Shown here: one piece after another, positions 29,869-38,264 of the stretch
Layout: every line of letters begins with the position of its first letter
How positions within the stretch are numbered: position 1 is the stretch's first letter
Assembly (NCBI RefSeq): GCF_002869965.1
Contig: NZ_PEBS01000014.1
Coordinates: 35,432-99,431 of the forward strand
Reading direction: 5' to 3'
Origin: Janthinobacterium sp. ROICE36
Lineage (GTDB): Bacteria; Pseudomonadota; Gammaproteobacteria; Burkholderiales; Burkholderiaceae_D
DNA length: 64,000 nucleotides
The notes under the pieces: model-generated
The model's input: the letters and a program-made list of their open reading frames with translations, nothing else
Told to the model about the DNA's origin: nothing
The model's database searches: none
Program-made: the position numbers and the translations under genes

Positions 29869-30608
29869 AGCAGGCAAGAATGCGGGTCGCCATCGTCGAC
29901 GATGAGCTGCTGGCACGTAGCGTGCTGCGTGAATACCTGGCGCGCCATGACGATCTCGACATCGTGGCCGAGTGCGCCAACGGCTTCGACGCCGTCAAGG
30001 CCATCGCGGAACTGGAACCGGAACTGGTGTTTCTCGACATCCAGATGCCGCGCCTGGACGGCTTCGAGGTAGCGGAGCTGATCGGCGCGAAGGCAAAGCT
30101 GATCTTTGTCACGGCCTATGACCAGTACGCCTTGAAAGCGTTCGAATGCCATGCCCTGGACTATCTGTTGAAACCGTTCAGCGAACAGTGCTTCGAGCAG
30201 GCGCTGGCGCATGCGCGCGCCAACCGCAGCACGCCCGAGACGGTGCGCACGGCGGCGCGCGAGGCGGCCGCGCGCGCCGCGCCCCTGGACCGCGTGCTGA
30301 TACGCGATGGCGCCAAGGTCCATGTGATCGCCAGCGCCCGCATCGATTACATCGAGGCGCAGGACGATTACATCAGCATCCGCTCCGAAGGCAAGTCCTA
30401 CCTGAAAAGCCAGACGCTGGCGCAACTGGAAACCCAGCTCGATCCTGCCAAGTTCCTGCGCGTGCACAGGTCGTATCTGCTCAATATCGACGGCATTCGC
30501 CGCATCGAGGCGGCCACCAGGGATAGTCACGTGGCCATCTTGCGCGATGACACGAGGATACCCGTGAGCAAGGCGGGCTACCAGAAGCTGAAGTTACTGG
30601 TTGGCTAG
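29865..30608 (+). CDS. LytTR-family response regulator
   Basis: A 247-residue regulator. The receiver domain has VAIVDDELLAR, phospho-acceptor VFLDIQMPRLDG and conserved Lys in LDYLLKPFSEQ. The C-terminal LytTR DNA-binding domain (about 145-245) has IDYIEAQDDYISIRSEGKSYL and FLRVHRSYLLNI. It is cognate to the kinase just upstream. Its 3' end overlaps the convergent helicase gene by 15 bp. Confidence 0.93.
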   Translation: MKQARMRVAIVDDELLARSVLREYLARHDDLDIVAECANGFDAVKAIAELEPELVFLDIQMPRLDGFEVAELIGAKAKLIFVTAYDQYALKAFECHALDYLLKPFSEQCFEQALAHARANRSTPETVRTAAREAAARAAPLDRVLIRDGAKVHVIASARIDYIEAQDDYISIRSEGKSYLKSQTLAQLETQLDPAKFLRVHRSYLLNIDGIRRIEAATRDSHVAILRDDTRIPVSKAGYQKLKLLVG

Positions 30609-32849
30609 CTGCACATCCCACCAGGTGGGCAAGAGTTGCCGGATTTCCGGGCGCGAAAAGCGGTCGTCGATCAGATACACGACGCCCTTGTCCGACTGCG
30701 TGCGGATGACCCTGCCGGCCGCTTGCACCACCTTTTGCATGCCCGGGTACAAATACGTGTAGTCGTAGCCGGCGCCGAAGAGGTCGCCCATGCGCTGGCG
30801 GATCTGTTCGTTGACGGGATTGATCTGCGGCAAACCCAGGGTGGCGATGAAGGCGCCGATCAGGCGCGCGCCCGGCAAGTCGATGCCTTCGCCGAAGGCG
30901 CCGCCCAGTACGGCAAAGCCGATGCCGCGCGTGTCCAGCCCGAAACGACCGAGGAATTGCGCGCGGGCACTATCGTCCATGCGGCGCGGCTGCTGCCAGA
31001 TGGGCACATCGGGATAATGCTGTGCAAACAGGGTGGCCGTCTTTTCCATGTAGTCGAAGCTGCTGAAGAAGGCCAGGTAGTTGCCCGGCGTTTCCGCGTA
31101 CTGGCGCGCCATCAGCTGGGCGATGGGCAGCAGCGAGGCGGCGCGGTGCTGGTAGCGCGTGGAAATGCTGTCGGCCACGCGCACGGACAGCTGTTCTGCC
31201 TGGAACGGCGATTCCACGTCGACCCAGGCCGTGTCGGCCGGCATGCCCAGGGTGTCGCTGTAGTAATTCCAGGGACTCAGGGTGGCGGAAAACAGTGCCG
31301 TGCTGTGGCTGGCCGCGAAGCGTTCCTTGAGGAAGGGCGCCGGGACGATGTTGCGGATGCACACGGTCGTACCCGTCTCCGTTTTGCTGACGTCGAACAG
31401 CGAATGCGCGCCGAAACTCTCTGCCAGGCGATTGATCAGCAGCACGTCGAAATAGAAACGCTGCAAATCGTCATCCAGCCCCCCCGCGTGGTCGGCCAGG
31501 TAGTCGCCGATGGCCGTCGCCACCCCTTGCAAGGCGCCAAAGAATTTGTCCGGCAAGGCCGCATGCACGTGATAGTCGCCATCCTGTTCTTTCAGCAAGG
31601 CCGTCCACTGGCGCGAGAGGCGGTCCAGCGGCTTTTTCAAGGTATCGGGCGCGAACTTGCGCAGCATTTTCAGATTGATCTGCGCCAGTTCGGCCGAATA
31701 CATGCTGCGCGCGCGCGACACCATATTGTGCGCTTCGTCGACCAGCACGTTGACTTTCCAGTCGTGGGCCAGGGTCATGCCGTACAGCATGGCGCTGAGG
31801 TCGAAATAGTAATTGTAGTCGCCGATGACGACATCGCTCCAGCGCGCCAGCTCCATGCCCAGGTAGTAGGGGCAAATACCCTGTTGCAAGGCGATGGCGC
31901 GCACGGCTTCCTTGTCCAGTATCAAGCCGCTGGCCAGCGCGACTTCGCGCGCCAGTGGCAAGCGGTCATAAAAACCCTTGGCCAGCGGACACGATTCGCC
32001 GTGGCAGGCCTTGTCAGGATGCACGCAGGCGCTGGTCTTGGCGCTCAGTTCCAGCACGCGCAAAGGCAGCAGCGGGGCGCTGTCTTTCAGGATGGCGCAG
32101 GCGTCGAGCGCCATTTGCCGCCCGGGCACCTTGGAGGCGAGGAAAAACAGTTTATCGAGGCCATGCGCGGCCGTGGCTTTCAACATGGGAAACAGGCTGC
32201 CCACCGTCTTGCCGATACCCGTGGGCGCCTGCGCCAGCAAGCCGCAGCCGCGGCTGCTGGCCTTGTACATGGCTTCGGCCAATTGGCGCTGGCCCGGACG
32301 GAAGTCGGCATGGGGGAAGGCCATGCTGGTGAGCTGCACATCGCGGTTGGCGCGGTGCGCCATTTCCTGCTCGGCCCAGTCGAGGAAGAGGGCGCAATGC
32401 TGTTCGAAGAACAGACGCAGTGCTTCGGCCGTGCATTCCTCATGCATGAGCGTTTCCTTCTGGCTGGCGATGTCGAAATACACGAGCGCCACGCGCAGCA
32501 TGGGCAAGTTCAGCTGCTGGCACAGCAAGTGGCCGTAGATGCGCGCCTGCGCCCAGTGCAGCTGGCGGTGGTTGGCTGGCATGGCGTCCAGCTCGCCCCG
32601 GTAGGTCTTGATTTCTTCCAGTTGGCGCCGCGCGGGATCATAGCCATCGGCGCGGCCCCGCACATGCAGGGGGCCGAAGTCGCCGGAAAGACTGATTTCG
32701 CGTTGGTAATCGTCGTCGCGCCGGCCCGTGACGGTGGCGTGGCCGGCCATGCCTTCCTGCGCCGTGGGCGACGGTGTGAAACGCAAGTCCAGGTCGCCCA
32801 CCTTGGCCGTGAATTCGCACAGGGCGCGTACGGCGATCGTGTACTTCAT
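30594..32849 (-). CDS. XPD/DinG-type Fe-S DNA helicase with nuclease-like N-terminus
   Basis: A 751-residue protein. The N-terminal 100 residues carry GRADGYD (65-70) and EEIKTYRG (78-85), a PD-(D/E)xK-like pattern. Then come Walker A QAPTGIGKT (near 208-215), four Cys that fit a 4Fe-4S cluster (275, 282, 287, 326), motif II LVDEAHN (369-375), and late motifs GGAFGEGIDLPG and QAAGRVIRTQSDKG. XPD/DinG helicases unwind 5'-3' and act in repair. It overlaps the upstream FAN1-like gene by ATGA, so the two proteins are made together, pointing to a joint repair task. The start is the ATG in that overlap. Confidence 0.85.
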   Translation of the reverse strand: MKYTIAVRALCEFTAKVGDLDLRFTPSPTAQEGMAGHATVTGRRDDDYQREISLSGDFGPLHVRGRADGYDPARRQLEEIKTYRGELDAMPANHRQLHWAQARIYGHLLCQQLNLPMLRVALVYFDIASQKETLMHEECTAEALRLFFEQHCALFLDWAEQEMAHRANRDVQLTSMAFPHADFRPGQRQLAEAMYKASSRGCGLLAQAPTGIGKTVGSLFPMLKATAAHGLDKLFFLASKVPGRQMALDACAILKDSAPLLPLRVLELSAKTSACVHPDKACHGESCPLAKGFYDRLPLAREVALASGLILDKEAVRAIALQQGICPYYLGMELARWSDVVIGDYNYYFDLSAMLYGMTLAHDWKVNVLVDEAHNMVSRARSMYSAELAQINLKMLRKFAPDTLKKPLDRLSRQWTALLKEQDGDYHVHAALPDKFFGALQGVATAIGDYLADHAGGLDDDLQRFYFDVLLINRLAESFGAHSLFDVSKTETGTTVCIRNIVPAPFLKERFAASHSTALFSATLSPWNYYSDTLGMPADTAWVDVESPFQAEQLSVRVADSISTRYQHRAASLLPIAQLMARQYAETPGNYLAFFSSFDYMEKTATLFAQHYPDVPIWQQPRRMDDSARAQFLGRFGLDTRGIGFAVLGGAFGEGIDLPGARLIGAFIATLGLPQINPVNEQIRQRMGDLFGAGYDYTYLYPGMQKVVQAAGRVIRTQSDKGVVYLIDDRFSRPEIRQLLPTWWDVQLANQ

Positions 32850-34495
32850 GCTGGCTCCCACTGCAGGTAGCACACGCTGACGGGCATGGCGTGCTCGGCG
32901 CAATACGCGATCCAGCGCAGCTGGTTGTCTTGCAAGCGGTCGCCGGGACCCTTGACTTCGATCATGCGGTAGCGCTGCTCGGCCGGCCAGAACTGGATTA
33001 AATCAGGCAAGCCGCTGCGGTTGCTTTTGATATCGAGCAAGATGCGTTCAAACGCCTTTTTCAGATGAAAGGCCGGAATGCAGCTCAGCGCCAGGTCCAG
33101 CAAGCCGTCGTCCAGCACTTCCCAGCTGACAAAGGGCGAGACGATGCCATGCTTGGCTGCAAGCGTGGCGCGGATGGCGGCCCCATAGCTGCCGTCGTCC
33201 AGTTGCGCCAGGCAGGCGGCGAAGTCCGTGCTGCGGCGCGGGTAAAAATCGGCGCTGTGCAAGTCGGCCGGCCCCCGGTGGAACGGGTGGAAGAAGGCGC
33301 CCGGCATGGCCTTGAAGATGGCGGGCCAGCACAGCAGGCCGAACAGCGAGTTGATCAGGGTGTTTTCCACGTAGTACACGGGCGCGTCATCCTGCATCAA
33401 GTGCTGTTGCACCACCGCTTCCACATAGCATGCTTCGCCTGGATGCGGCAGCAGCAGGTCGATGCGCTCCACGGCCGCCGCCGCGCTGGCTGCCAGCTTC
33501 GCATGGCCCAGCTTGCGTCGCAAACGGGGCGCCATGCGCAGCAGCAATTGCTGTTCCGCTTCGCTTTCCGGCGCTGCCAGCGCGAGCGTCAGGCGCTCGT
33601 AGGCCGCTTGCGTCTGCTCATCTTTTTCCAGCACGCGGATGGCGCGGCCGCGCGCGCCCGGGTAGCGGCAATCGGCATAGGCGCGGTAGGCGGCGGGCCA
33701 GTCCTGGCATTTCTCCAGGTGCTGGGCGATCTGGAAGCGCAGCTTGTCGCGCCGGCTGGCCAGCCAGGTATTGTCCCGTGACAAGGGCAGTGCCGCCAGT
33801 TCCTGCAGCACTTCGTCTGCCGGCGCACTGTCGTTGTAGCGTTCGCGGCACTGGTGCAGCACTTCGTAGTGCTCGATATCCTGGCGCGTGCGAAAGCCCC
33901 GCGATTGCGGCGAAAACTCCACTTTTTCATACTGGTACACACCGAGGTCGGAGAGCACGAATTCCGACCAGTCCTGGTGATAGTTGCCAAAATAAATCAG
34001 GCGCAGGCGGTCGCACAGCGCTTGCAGGCCGATGCGGTACAGCACGTCGGTGCAGGCTGGATGCCATGCAGAAAACGGTTTTTCGTCCGCATGCTGTTCG
34101 CGCAAGGCATCCAGCTGCTCGGACTTGCGCGCCGCCTTCAGGGGCGCGGCGAGGCTGAAGGCCTGGACGATTTCCCCTTTCAGCAGTTGCTCGAACAGTG
34201 TATCGAGCGCAATAGCAGGATCGGCTACCACCCAGCCCGTGGCCAGCAAGGGAAGGGCGGCCGCGCGCGTGTCGCCGATTTCCGGGTAATTGAGCTTGCT
34301 GGCGCGAAACAGACAGCCCTTGCGCATGACGAGGCGCACGAACAGCGCGCGCGACGGCTGCGGCAGTGCGCCGAATGCGGCGATGAATTGCGTTTCTTCA
34401 GCACTCAGCAGATCGGCGTAACGCGCGCCTATCCAGCTCAGCACATCCTGGAAATTATCCAGATAATACAGGGGATTTTCCAGGACTCTCAGCAT
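32846..34495 (-). CDS. FAN1-type VRR-NUC structure-specific nuclease
   Basis: A 549-residue protein close in length to bacterial FAN1. A helical N-terminal and middle region (SAP/TPR-like, DKLRFQIAQHLEKCQDWPAAYRAYA) is followed by a C-terminal VRR-NUC domain with catalytic PD (497-498), EVKGPGDRL (E513, K515) and a Q-x2-W motif (525-528). FAN1 enzymes cut branched DNA and help remove interstrand crosslinks. It is first in a two-gene operon with an XPD/DinG-type helicase. Confidence 0.88.
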   Translation of the reverse strand: MLRVLENPLYYLDNFQDVLSWIGARYADLLSAEETQFIAAFGALPQPSRALFVRLVMRKGCLFRASKLNYPEIGDTRAAALPLLATGWVVADPAIALDTLFEQLLKGEIVQAFSLAAPLKAARKSEQLDALREQHADEKPFSAWHPACTDVLYRIGLQALCDRLRLIYFGNYHQDWSEFVLSDLGVYQYEKVEFSPQSRGFRTRQDIEHYEVLHQCRERYNDSAPADEVLQELAALPLSRDNTWLASRRDKLRFQIAQHLEKCQDWPAAYRAYADCRYPGARGRAIRVLEKDEQTQAAYERLTLALAAPESEAEQQLLLRMAPRLRRKLGHAKLAASAAAAVERIDLLLPHPGEACYVEAVVQQHLMQDDAPVYYVENTLINSLFGLLCWPAIFKAMPGAFFHPFHRGPADLHSADFYPRRSTDFAACLAQLDDGSYGAAIRATLAAKHGIVSPFVSWEVLDDGLLDLALSCIPAFHLKKAFERILLDIKSNRSGLPDLIQFWPAEQRYRMIEVKGPGDRLQDNQLRWIAYCAEHAMPVSVCYLQWEPA

Positions 34496-34589
34496 AGCAA
34501 TGTTAATAAGGCAAGATACAAGGTGATCGGTTTTACTGTGTTTATATACAGCTTAAACCTTCCGTCGCCGCTTGCCCAGCGAATTATGT

Positions 34590-35294
34590 TCAGCCAGCCG
34601 TGCTGTAGGCAAAACAGCTGTCGAAGTTTTCGTAGGGAATGAATTCCTCGCGCAGGCTGGCCAGTTCGATATCGGTCAGCAAACCCCGATGTGCCTCTTT
34701 TCTTCCTTTGGGCAGCACCACCTCGTAATGGACGATGTCCCTGGCCAGCAGCGCGGACAGGACCTGCGCCTGTTCCGGCTTCAGGTAGCGCGCATGCGTG
34801 GCCAGGGTCTTTGCCAGTTGATCCTTGAAGTCCGCGTCGCTGACCTCGTTGTAACTATCCTGCTCGGCCATGCTGTTCAACAACATGTGAAACATAAAAT
34901 CTTGCAGGTTTTTCGCCAGGTACTGGGCTTCATTCTGGTCGTGCCACAGCAGCACGATGGGCAGCTCGCCATCGTGCTGGCCTGACGCAAAAAAACAGTA
35001 GTGGTCGCCCGCGCCCGTTTGCGCGAACGGGATGAACTGGTAGGCGGGGTCGATGTGCCGATAGTCGTCCGCGTCCAGCAAGGTTTCCACTGCTTCGGCA
35101 ACGGCCTCGATATTGAGCAATTCGAAATCGTCCGCATGCAGCAGCAAGGTGGGATGATCCTTTAATGTGGGAAACACCAGCTTGTACCAGTCGGGGCCGT
35201 ATTCGCCCACGGCCAGCATGTCGTCGCGCTCCAACTGCCGGTACAGAGCGGGATAGGTGAAGCCGTGTTGCTGTTCAATTTCTGACAATCTCAT
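34590..35294 (-). CDS. SMI1/KNR4-family protein
   Basis: A 234-residue protein starting MRLSEIEQQHGFTYPALYRQL, the usual SMI1/KNR4 opening with a helix followed by the F-x-x-P-x-x-Y segment. A TTG 15 nt upstream is an alternative start. Acidic composition and a domain seen in many contact-dependent or secreted-toxin immunity proteins suggest a possible immunity role, but no toxin gene is adjacent. It is divergent from the MFS gene. Function is not assigned. Confidence 0.65.
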   Translation of the reverse strand: MRLSEIEQQHGFTYPALYRQLERDDMLAVGEYGPDWYKLVFPTLKDHPTLLLHADDFELLNIEAVAEAVETLLDADDYRHIDPAYQFIPFAQTGAGDHYCFFASGQHDGELPIVLLWHDQNEAQYLAKNLQDFMFHMLLNSMAEQDSYNEVSDADFKDQLAKTLATHARYLKPEQAQVLSALLARDIVHYEVVLPKGRKEAHRGLLTDIELASLREEFIPYENFDSCFAYSTAG

Positions 35295-35442
35295 GTTTGC
35301 TCTGTTCAAGGTGATTCATGGGGCAATGATAGCCGAGGCGATGGCTTGCACGGCAACAATGATGGGCATAATTAATAAACATTTTAGTTTACTTATATGA
35401 CATGGTCACGTAGTCTTGCCAGACAATAGCCATCGAGCCCGC

Positions 35443-36660
35443 ATGAAAAACATCATTTTAATTTCCGCCGCCTGTTTGCTGGCCCTGCTGTCGACCATCG
35501 GCGCCTCGCTGCCATACCCTATCCTGCCGCCTTTGTTCGCCGCCGAGGCGCCGAACGCCTTCAATAATTTCCTGGGCTTGCCGTCGAAACTGCTGTTCGG
35601 CCTGGCGCTGACCATCAACCCGCTGGGCTTGCTGATCGGCTCGGCGGTGCTGGGGCCCCTGTCCGACCGCTATGGCCGCCGTCCCTTGCTGATGCGCACG
35701 GCCGTGGGCGCCGCCATTGGCCACGCCATCACGGCCTGGGCGCTGCTGATCCAGTCCTACCCGCTGTTCATCGTCGCCCGTTTCATCACCGGTTTGCTGG
35801 AGGGCAACGGCGCCGTGGCGCGCGCCATGCTGGCCGACCAACTGACGGGACCGCTGCGCCTGCGCGCCATGTCCTGGCTGAATGGCGCGTTTTACCTGGG
35901 CTGGCTGGTGGGCCCCATCCTGGCGGGCGCGACGCTGCATTGGGGCGTGACGGTGCCGTTCTGGATTGCCGCCGCCGCCCTGATGCTCGTCGCCGTGCTG
36001 GTAGCCGCCGGCTTGCCGCGTGAAACACCGTCCCTGCTGACGACGTCGTGGTGGCAAGTGGCGCGCGACCGGCATTCCCTGAACCTGCTGCGCCATGCCG
36101 AGCTACGCACCCTGTTCATCGTGCAACTGGCGCTGACCTGCGGGGTGGCCAGTTTTTACGAGTTTTATCCGCTGTGGCTGGTTGAAACGGCCGCTTACCG
36201 TGCGCAGGAGATTGCCTGGGTGAATGTGGGCCTGTGCGGCACGATGACCGTCACTTCGCTGCTGGCGGGCGGCCCCAGCCGCCATGCGCCCTTGTTGCGT
36301 GCCAGCTGGTATGCCTGCGGCGTGGCGCTGGCCGTAGGGATATTGGCGCTGGGCAATATCTGGGTGGGCATCGCCGCCATCGTCCTGTTCGGCATTCCGA
36401 ATGCCTTGTACAACACGGTGATACAGGGCTGGTGCGCCGAGCGCTTCAGCGCGCACGGGCAGGGCGCCGTGATGGGCTTGTTGGCCACCACCTTTTGCAT
36501 CGCCAACATCGTCGTGGCCCTGAGCGGCTCGCTGCTGACCCTGATCGACACGCGGCTGATCCTCGTTGCGGGTGCCGTGTCCGCCGCTTGGGCTGCCTGG
36601 CGCATGGCGTCCTGGCGCCGCCAGCTGGACGACGCCGTCGACGCCAAGGCGGTGGCATGA
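35443..36660 (+). CDS. MFS transporter
   Basis: A 405-residue protein with about 12 hydrophobic spans. The motif A loop GPLSDRYGRRPLL lies between TM2 and TM3, and FITGLLEGNGAVARAMLADQ in TM4-5 recalls drug or sugar exporters. The ATG at 35443 is preferred over an upstream TTG. It overlaps a Cys-rich regulator gene by ATGA, which may therefore control it. Substrate cannot be told. Confidence 0.88.
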   Translation: MKNIILISAACLLALLSTIGASLPYPILPPLFAAEAPNAFNNFLGLPSKLLFGLALTINPLGLLIGSAVLGPLSDRYGRRPLLMRTAVGAAIGHAITAWALLIQSYPLFIVARFITGLLEGNGAVARAMLADQLTGPLRLRAMSWLNGAFYLGWLVGPILAGATLHWGVTVPFWIAAAALMLVAVLVAAGLPRETPSLLTTSWWQVARDRHSLNLLRHAELRTLFIVQLALTCGVASFYEFYPLWLVETAAYRAQEIAWVNVGLCGTMTVTSLLAGGPSRHAPLLRASWYACGVALAVGILALGNIWVGIAAIVLFGIPNALYNTVIQGWCAERFSAHGQGAVMGLLATTFCIANIVVALSGSLLTLIDTRLILVAGAVSAAWAAWRMASWRRQLDDAVDAKAVA

Positions 36661-37289
36661 GCGCGAACACGTCCGAACAGACGCTGTTCCTGCTGAAGAT
36701 GCGCGGGCCGCAGACGGCGCAGCAGCTGGCGGCCTTGCTCGATATCACCTCCATGGGCGCGCGGCGCCAGCTCGAGGCGGCGCAGGACAAGGGCCTGGTG
36801 GCGCACGCGGATGTGGCGGACAAGGTGGGCCGCCCGTCGCGGCGCTGGCAACTGACGCCAGCGGGCCACGCGCGCTTTCCCGACCGCCATGCCGACCTGG
36901 CCTTGGAATTGATTACGCAAGTGAAAGCCCTGTTCGGCGACGAGGGCTTGGATAAACTGATCGGTGCGCGCGAGCGCAGCAGCGAGCTGGCCTATGGCAG
37001 GCTGGTCGACCCGCAGCTTGCGCTGGCGCAAAGAGTGGATAGTCTGGCGCGCGCGCGCGATGGCGAGGGCTACATGGCCCATGCCGAGCCGCAGGACGAT
37101 GGCAGTGTCTTGCTGGTGGAAAACCATTGCCCGATGTGCGCGGCGGCCACGGTGTGTCAGAATTTCTGTCGCTCGGAGCTGGCCATCTTTCAGCGGGTAT
37201 TGGGAGAGGACTGCACGGTGGAGCGCAGCGAGTATCTGCTGGAGGGGGGAAGGCGCTGCGTGTACCGGATCATGCCTATCGGAACCTGA
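36657..37289 (+). CDS. SufR-like winged-helix regulator with Cys cluster
   Basis: A 210-residue protein starting in the ATGA overlap with the MFS gene. The N-terminal winged helix (LLKMRGPQTAQQLAALLDI, GARRQLEAAQDKGLV, GRPSRRWQLTPAG) is of the ArsR/DeoR-like type used by SufR. Near the C-terminus ENHCPMCAAATVCQNFCRSE has the spacing C-x2-C-x5-C-x3-C, a likely Fe-S or redox centre as in SufR-type repressors. Translational coupling to an exporter suggests redox- or iron-responsive control. No suf genes are near. Confidence 0.75.
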   Translation: MSANTSEQTLFLLKMRGPQTAQQLAALLDITSMGARRQLEAAQDKGLVAHADVADKVGRPSRRWQLTPAGHARFPDRHADLALELITQVKALFGDEGLDKLIGARERSSELAYGRLVDPQLALAQRVDSLARARDGEGYMAHAEPQDDGSVLLVENHCPMCAAATVCQNFCRSELAIFQRVLGEDCTVERSEYLLEGGRRCVYRIMPIGT

Positions 37290-37315
37290 GGACTCAGGCC
37301 CCGATAGTGGCAAAC

Positions 37316-37915
37316 TTACTTCTTGGCAGCCTTCGGCTTGGCAGCAGGCGCCGCCTTTTCAGCCGCAGCTTGTACGCCTGCCGTGGCCTGCGCCACTTGC
37401 GCGCTGGCCTTGGCAATTTGATCTTCCACGGTTTTCACGGCTTGTTTGGTGGCCTTGGTCACTTGCTCGTAGCCAAGGAAGGCATTGTCGATGGCGGCCT
37501 TGACGATGGCTACGGCGTTTTCCGAGCCCGGCGGCACGTTTTTCGTGACGTCGTAGATCAGGGCGCTCAAATTGCTTTTCGCTTCGGCCACGTGGGCTTC
37601 CGCGGCCGTGGTGAATTCCGTGTGGATTTCCTTGATGATGTCGTCGAGTTGCTGTTTATACGCTTTCGCGCCGGCCACGCCCGGTTGCAACTGGGCGGCG
37701 GCGGCGGCCATGGCGGCCTTCGGATCCTTGGCCTGGCTGATTTCCTTGCCGGCGGCAAGGCCTTCCTCGATGCCGGACTTGGCGGTGGCCATGTTCAGTG
37801 CCAGCACCTGTTCCACGCCTTGCACGGCCTTGGAGGTGAGGGTGTTGAAGGTCATCAGCTGGAATTCAAACAGGGCCTTGGTGGCCGATGCGAATTGTTC
37901 TGGATTCGTAAACAT
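37316..37915 (-). CDS. Phasin-family protein
   Basis: A 199-residue amphipathic helical protein with the phasin opening FASATKALFEFQLMTFNTLTSKAVQGVEQVLALN and an Ala/Lys-rich C-terminal tail. Phasins coat polyhydroxyalkanoate granules and control their size. It is a single gene, convergent with the SufR-like regulator with 26 bp between their ends. No other pha gene is in the window. Confidence 0.9.
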   Translation of the reverse strand: MFTNPEQFASATKALFEFQLMTFNTLTSKAVQGVEQVLALNMATAKSGIEEGLAAGKEISQAKDPKAAMAAAAAQLQPGVAGAKAYKQQLDDIIKEIHTEFTTAAEAHVAEAKSNLSALIYDVTKNVPPGSENAVAIVKAAIDNAFLGYEQVTKATKQAVKTVEDQIAKASAQVAQATAGVQAAAEKAAPAAKPKAAKK

Positions 37916-38022
37916 GTGGTCTCCTCGGTTTGAATAGATACGTTCTTATCGTTCCATACTCTTTCGACGCCGCAATGCCATCGCTTGATCTCAAGCCGGT
38001 GCCCCGTGTGGTCATGACACCA

Positions 38023-38217
38023 TTATTTAGCAAGCGCCGGTTTTTCGCAACGGCTATCTTTATACGGTCCCGAGGCCAGCTCCCAGCCAAATCCCAGGGT
38101 GGACTGGGCACACGACAGGGTGCCGTCGATCTTGCTGCGCCACTGGTACCAGGGCGCCGGTCCGGCCGAGGCGCAGGCGCAGGCTGCCAGCAGGGTCGTG
38201 GCAATCAGGTATTTCAT
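38023..38217 (-). CDS. Small exported protein (64 aa), hypothetical
   Basis: The ATG at 38217 has GGAG 5 nt upstream. MKYLIATTLLAACACASAG is a short signal peptide; LAAC could be a lipobox although the signal would be short. The mature part has two Cys (LSCAQSTLG, DSRCEKP), perhaps a disulfide, and the Trp-rich PWYQWRSK. I do not recognise a family. Confidence 0.6.
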   Translation of the reverse strand: MKYLIATTLLAACACASAGPAPWYQWRSKIDGTLSCAQSTLGFGWELASGPYKDSRCEKPALAK

Positions 38218-38264
38218 AAGTGCTCCGAAAGAAAAGCCTGCAGGCATTGTAGCGCGCTTGCCGT

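Noticed and set aside
34590..35294. Toxin-immunity pair around the SMI1/KNR4 gene
   Set aside because: No polymorphic toxin, Rhs or CDI gene is adjacent; only the domain suggests immunity.
35392..35442. Upstream TTG start for the MFS gene
   Set aside because: The ATG at 35443 directly opens the first TM helix as in related transporters; the upstream codons add a short polar leader without a ribosome site.
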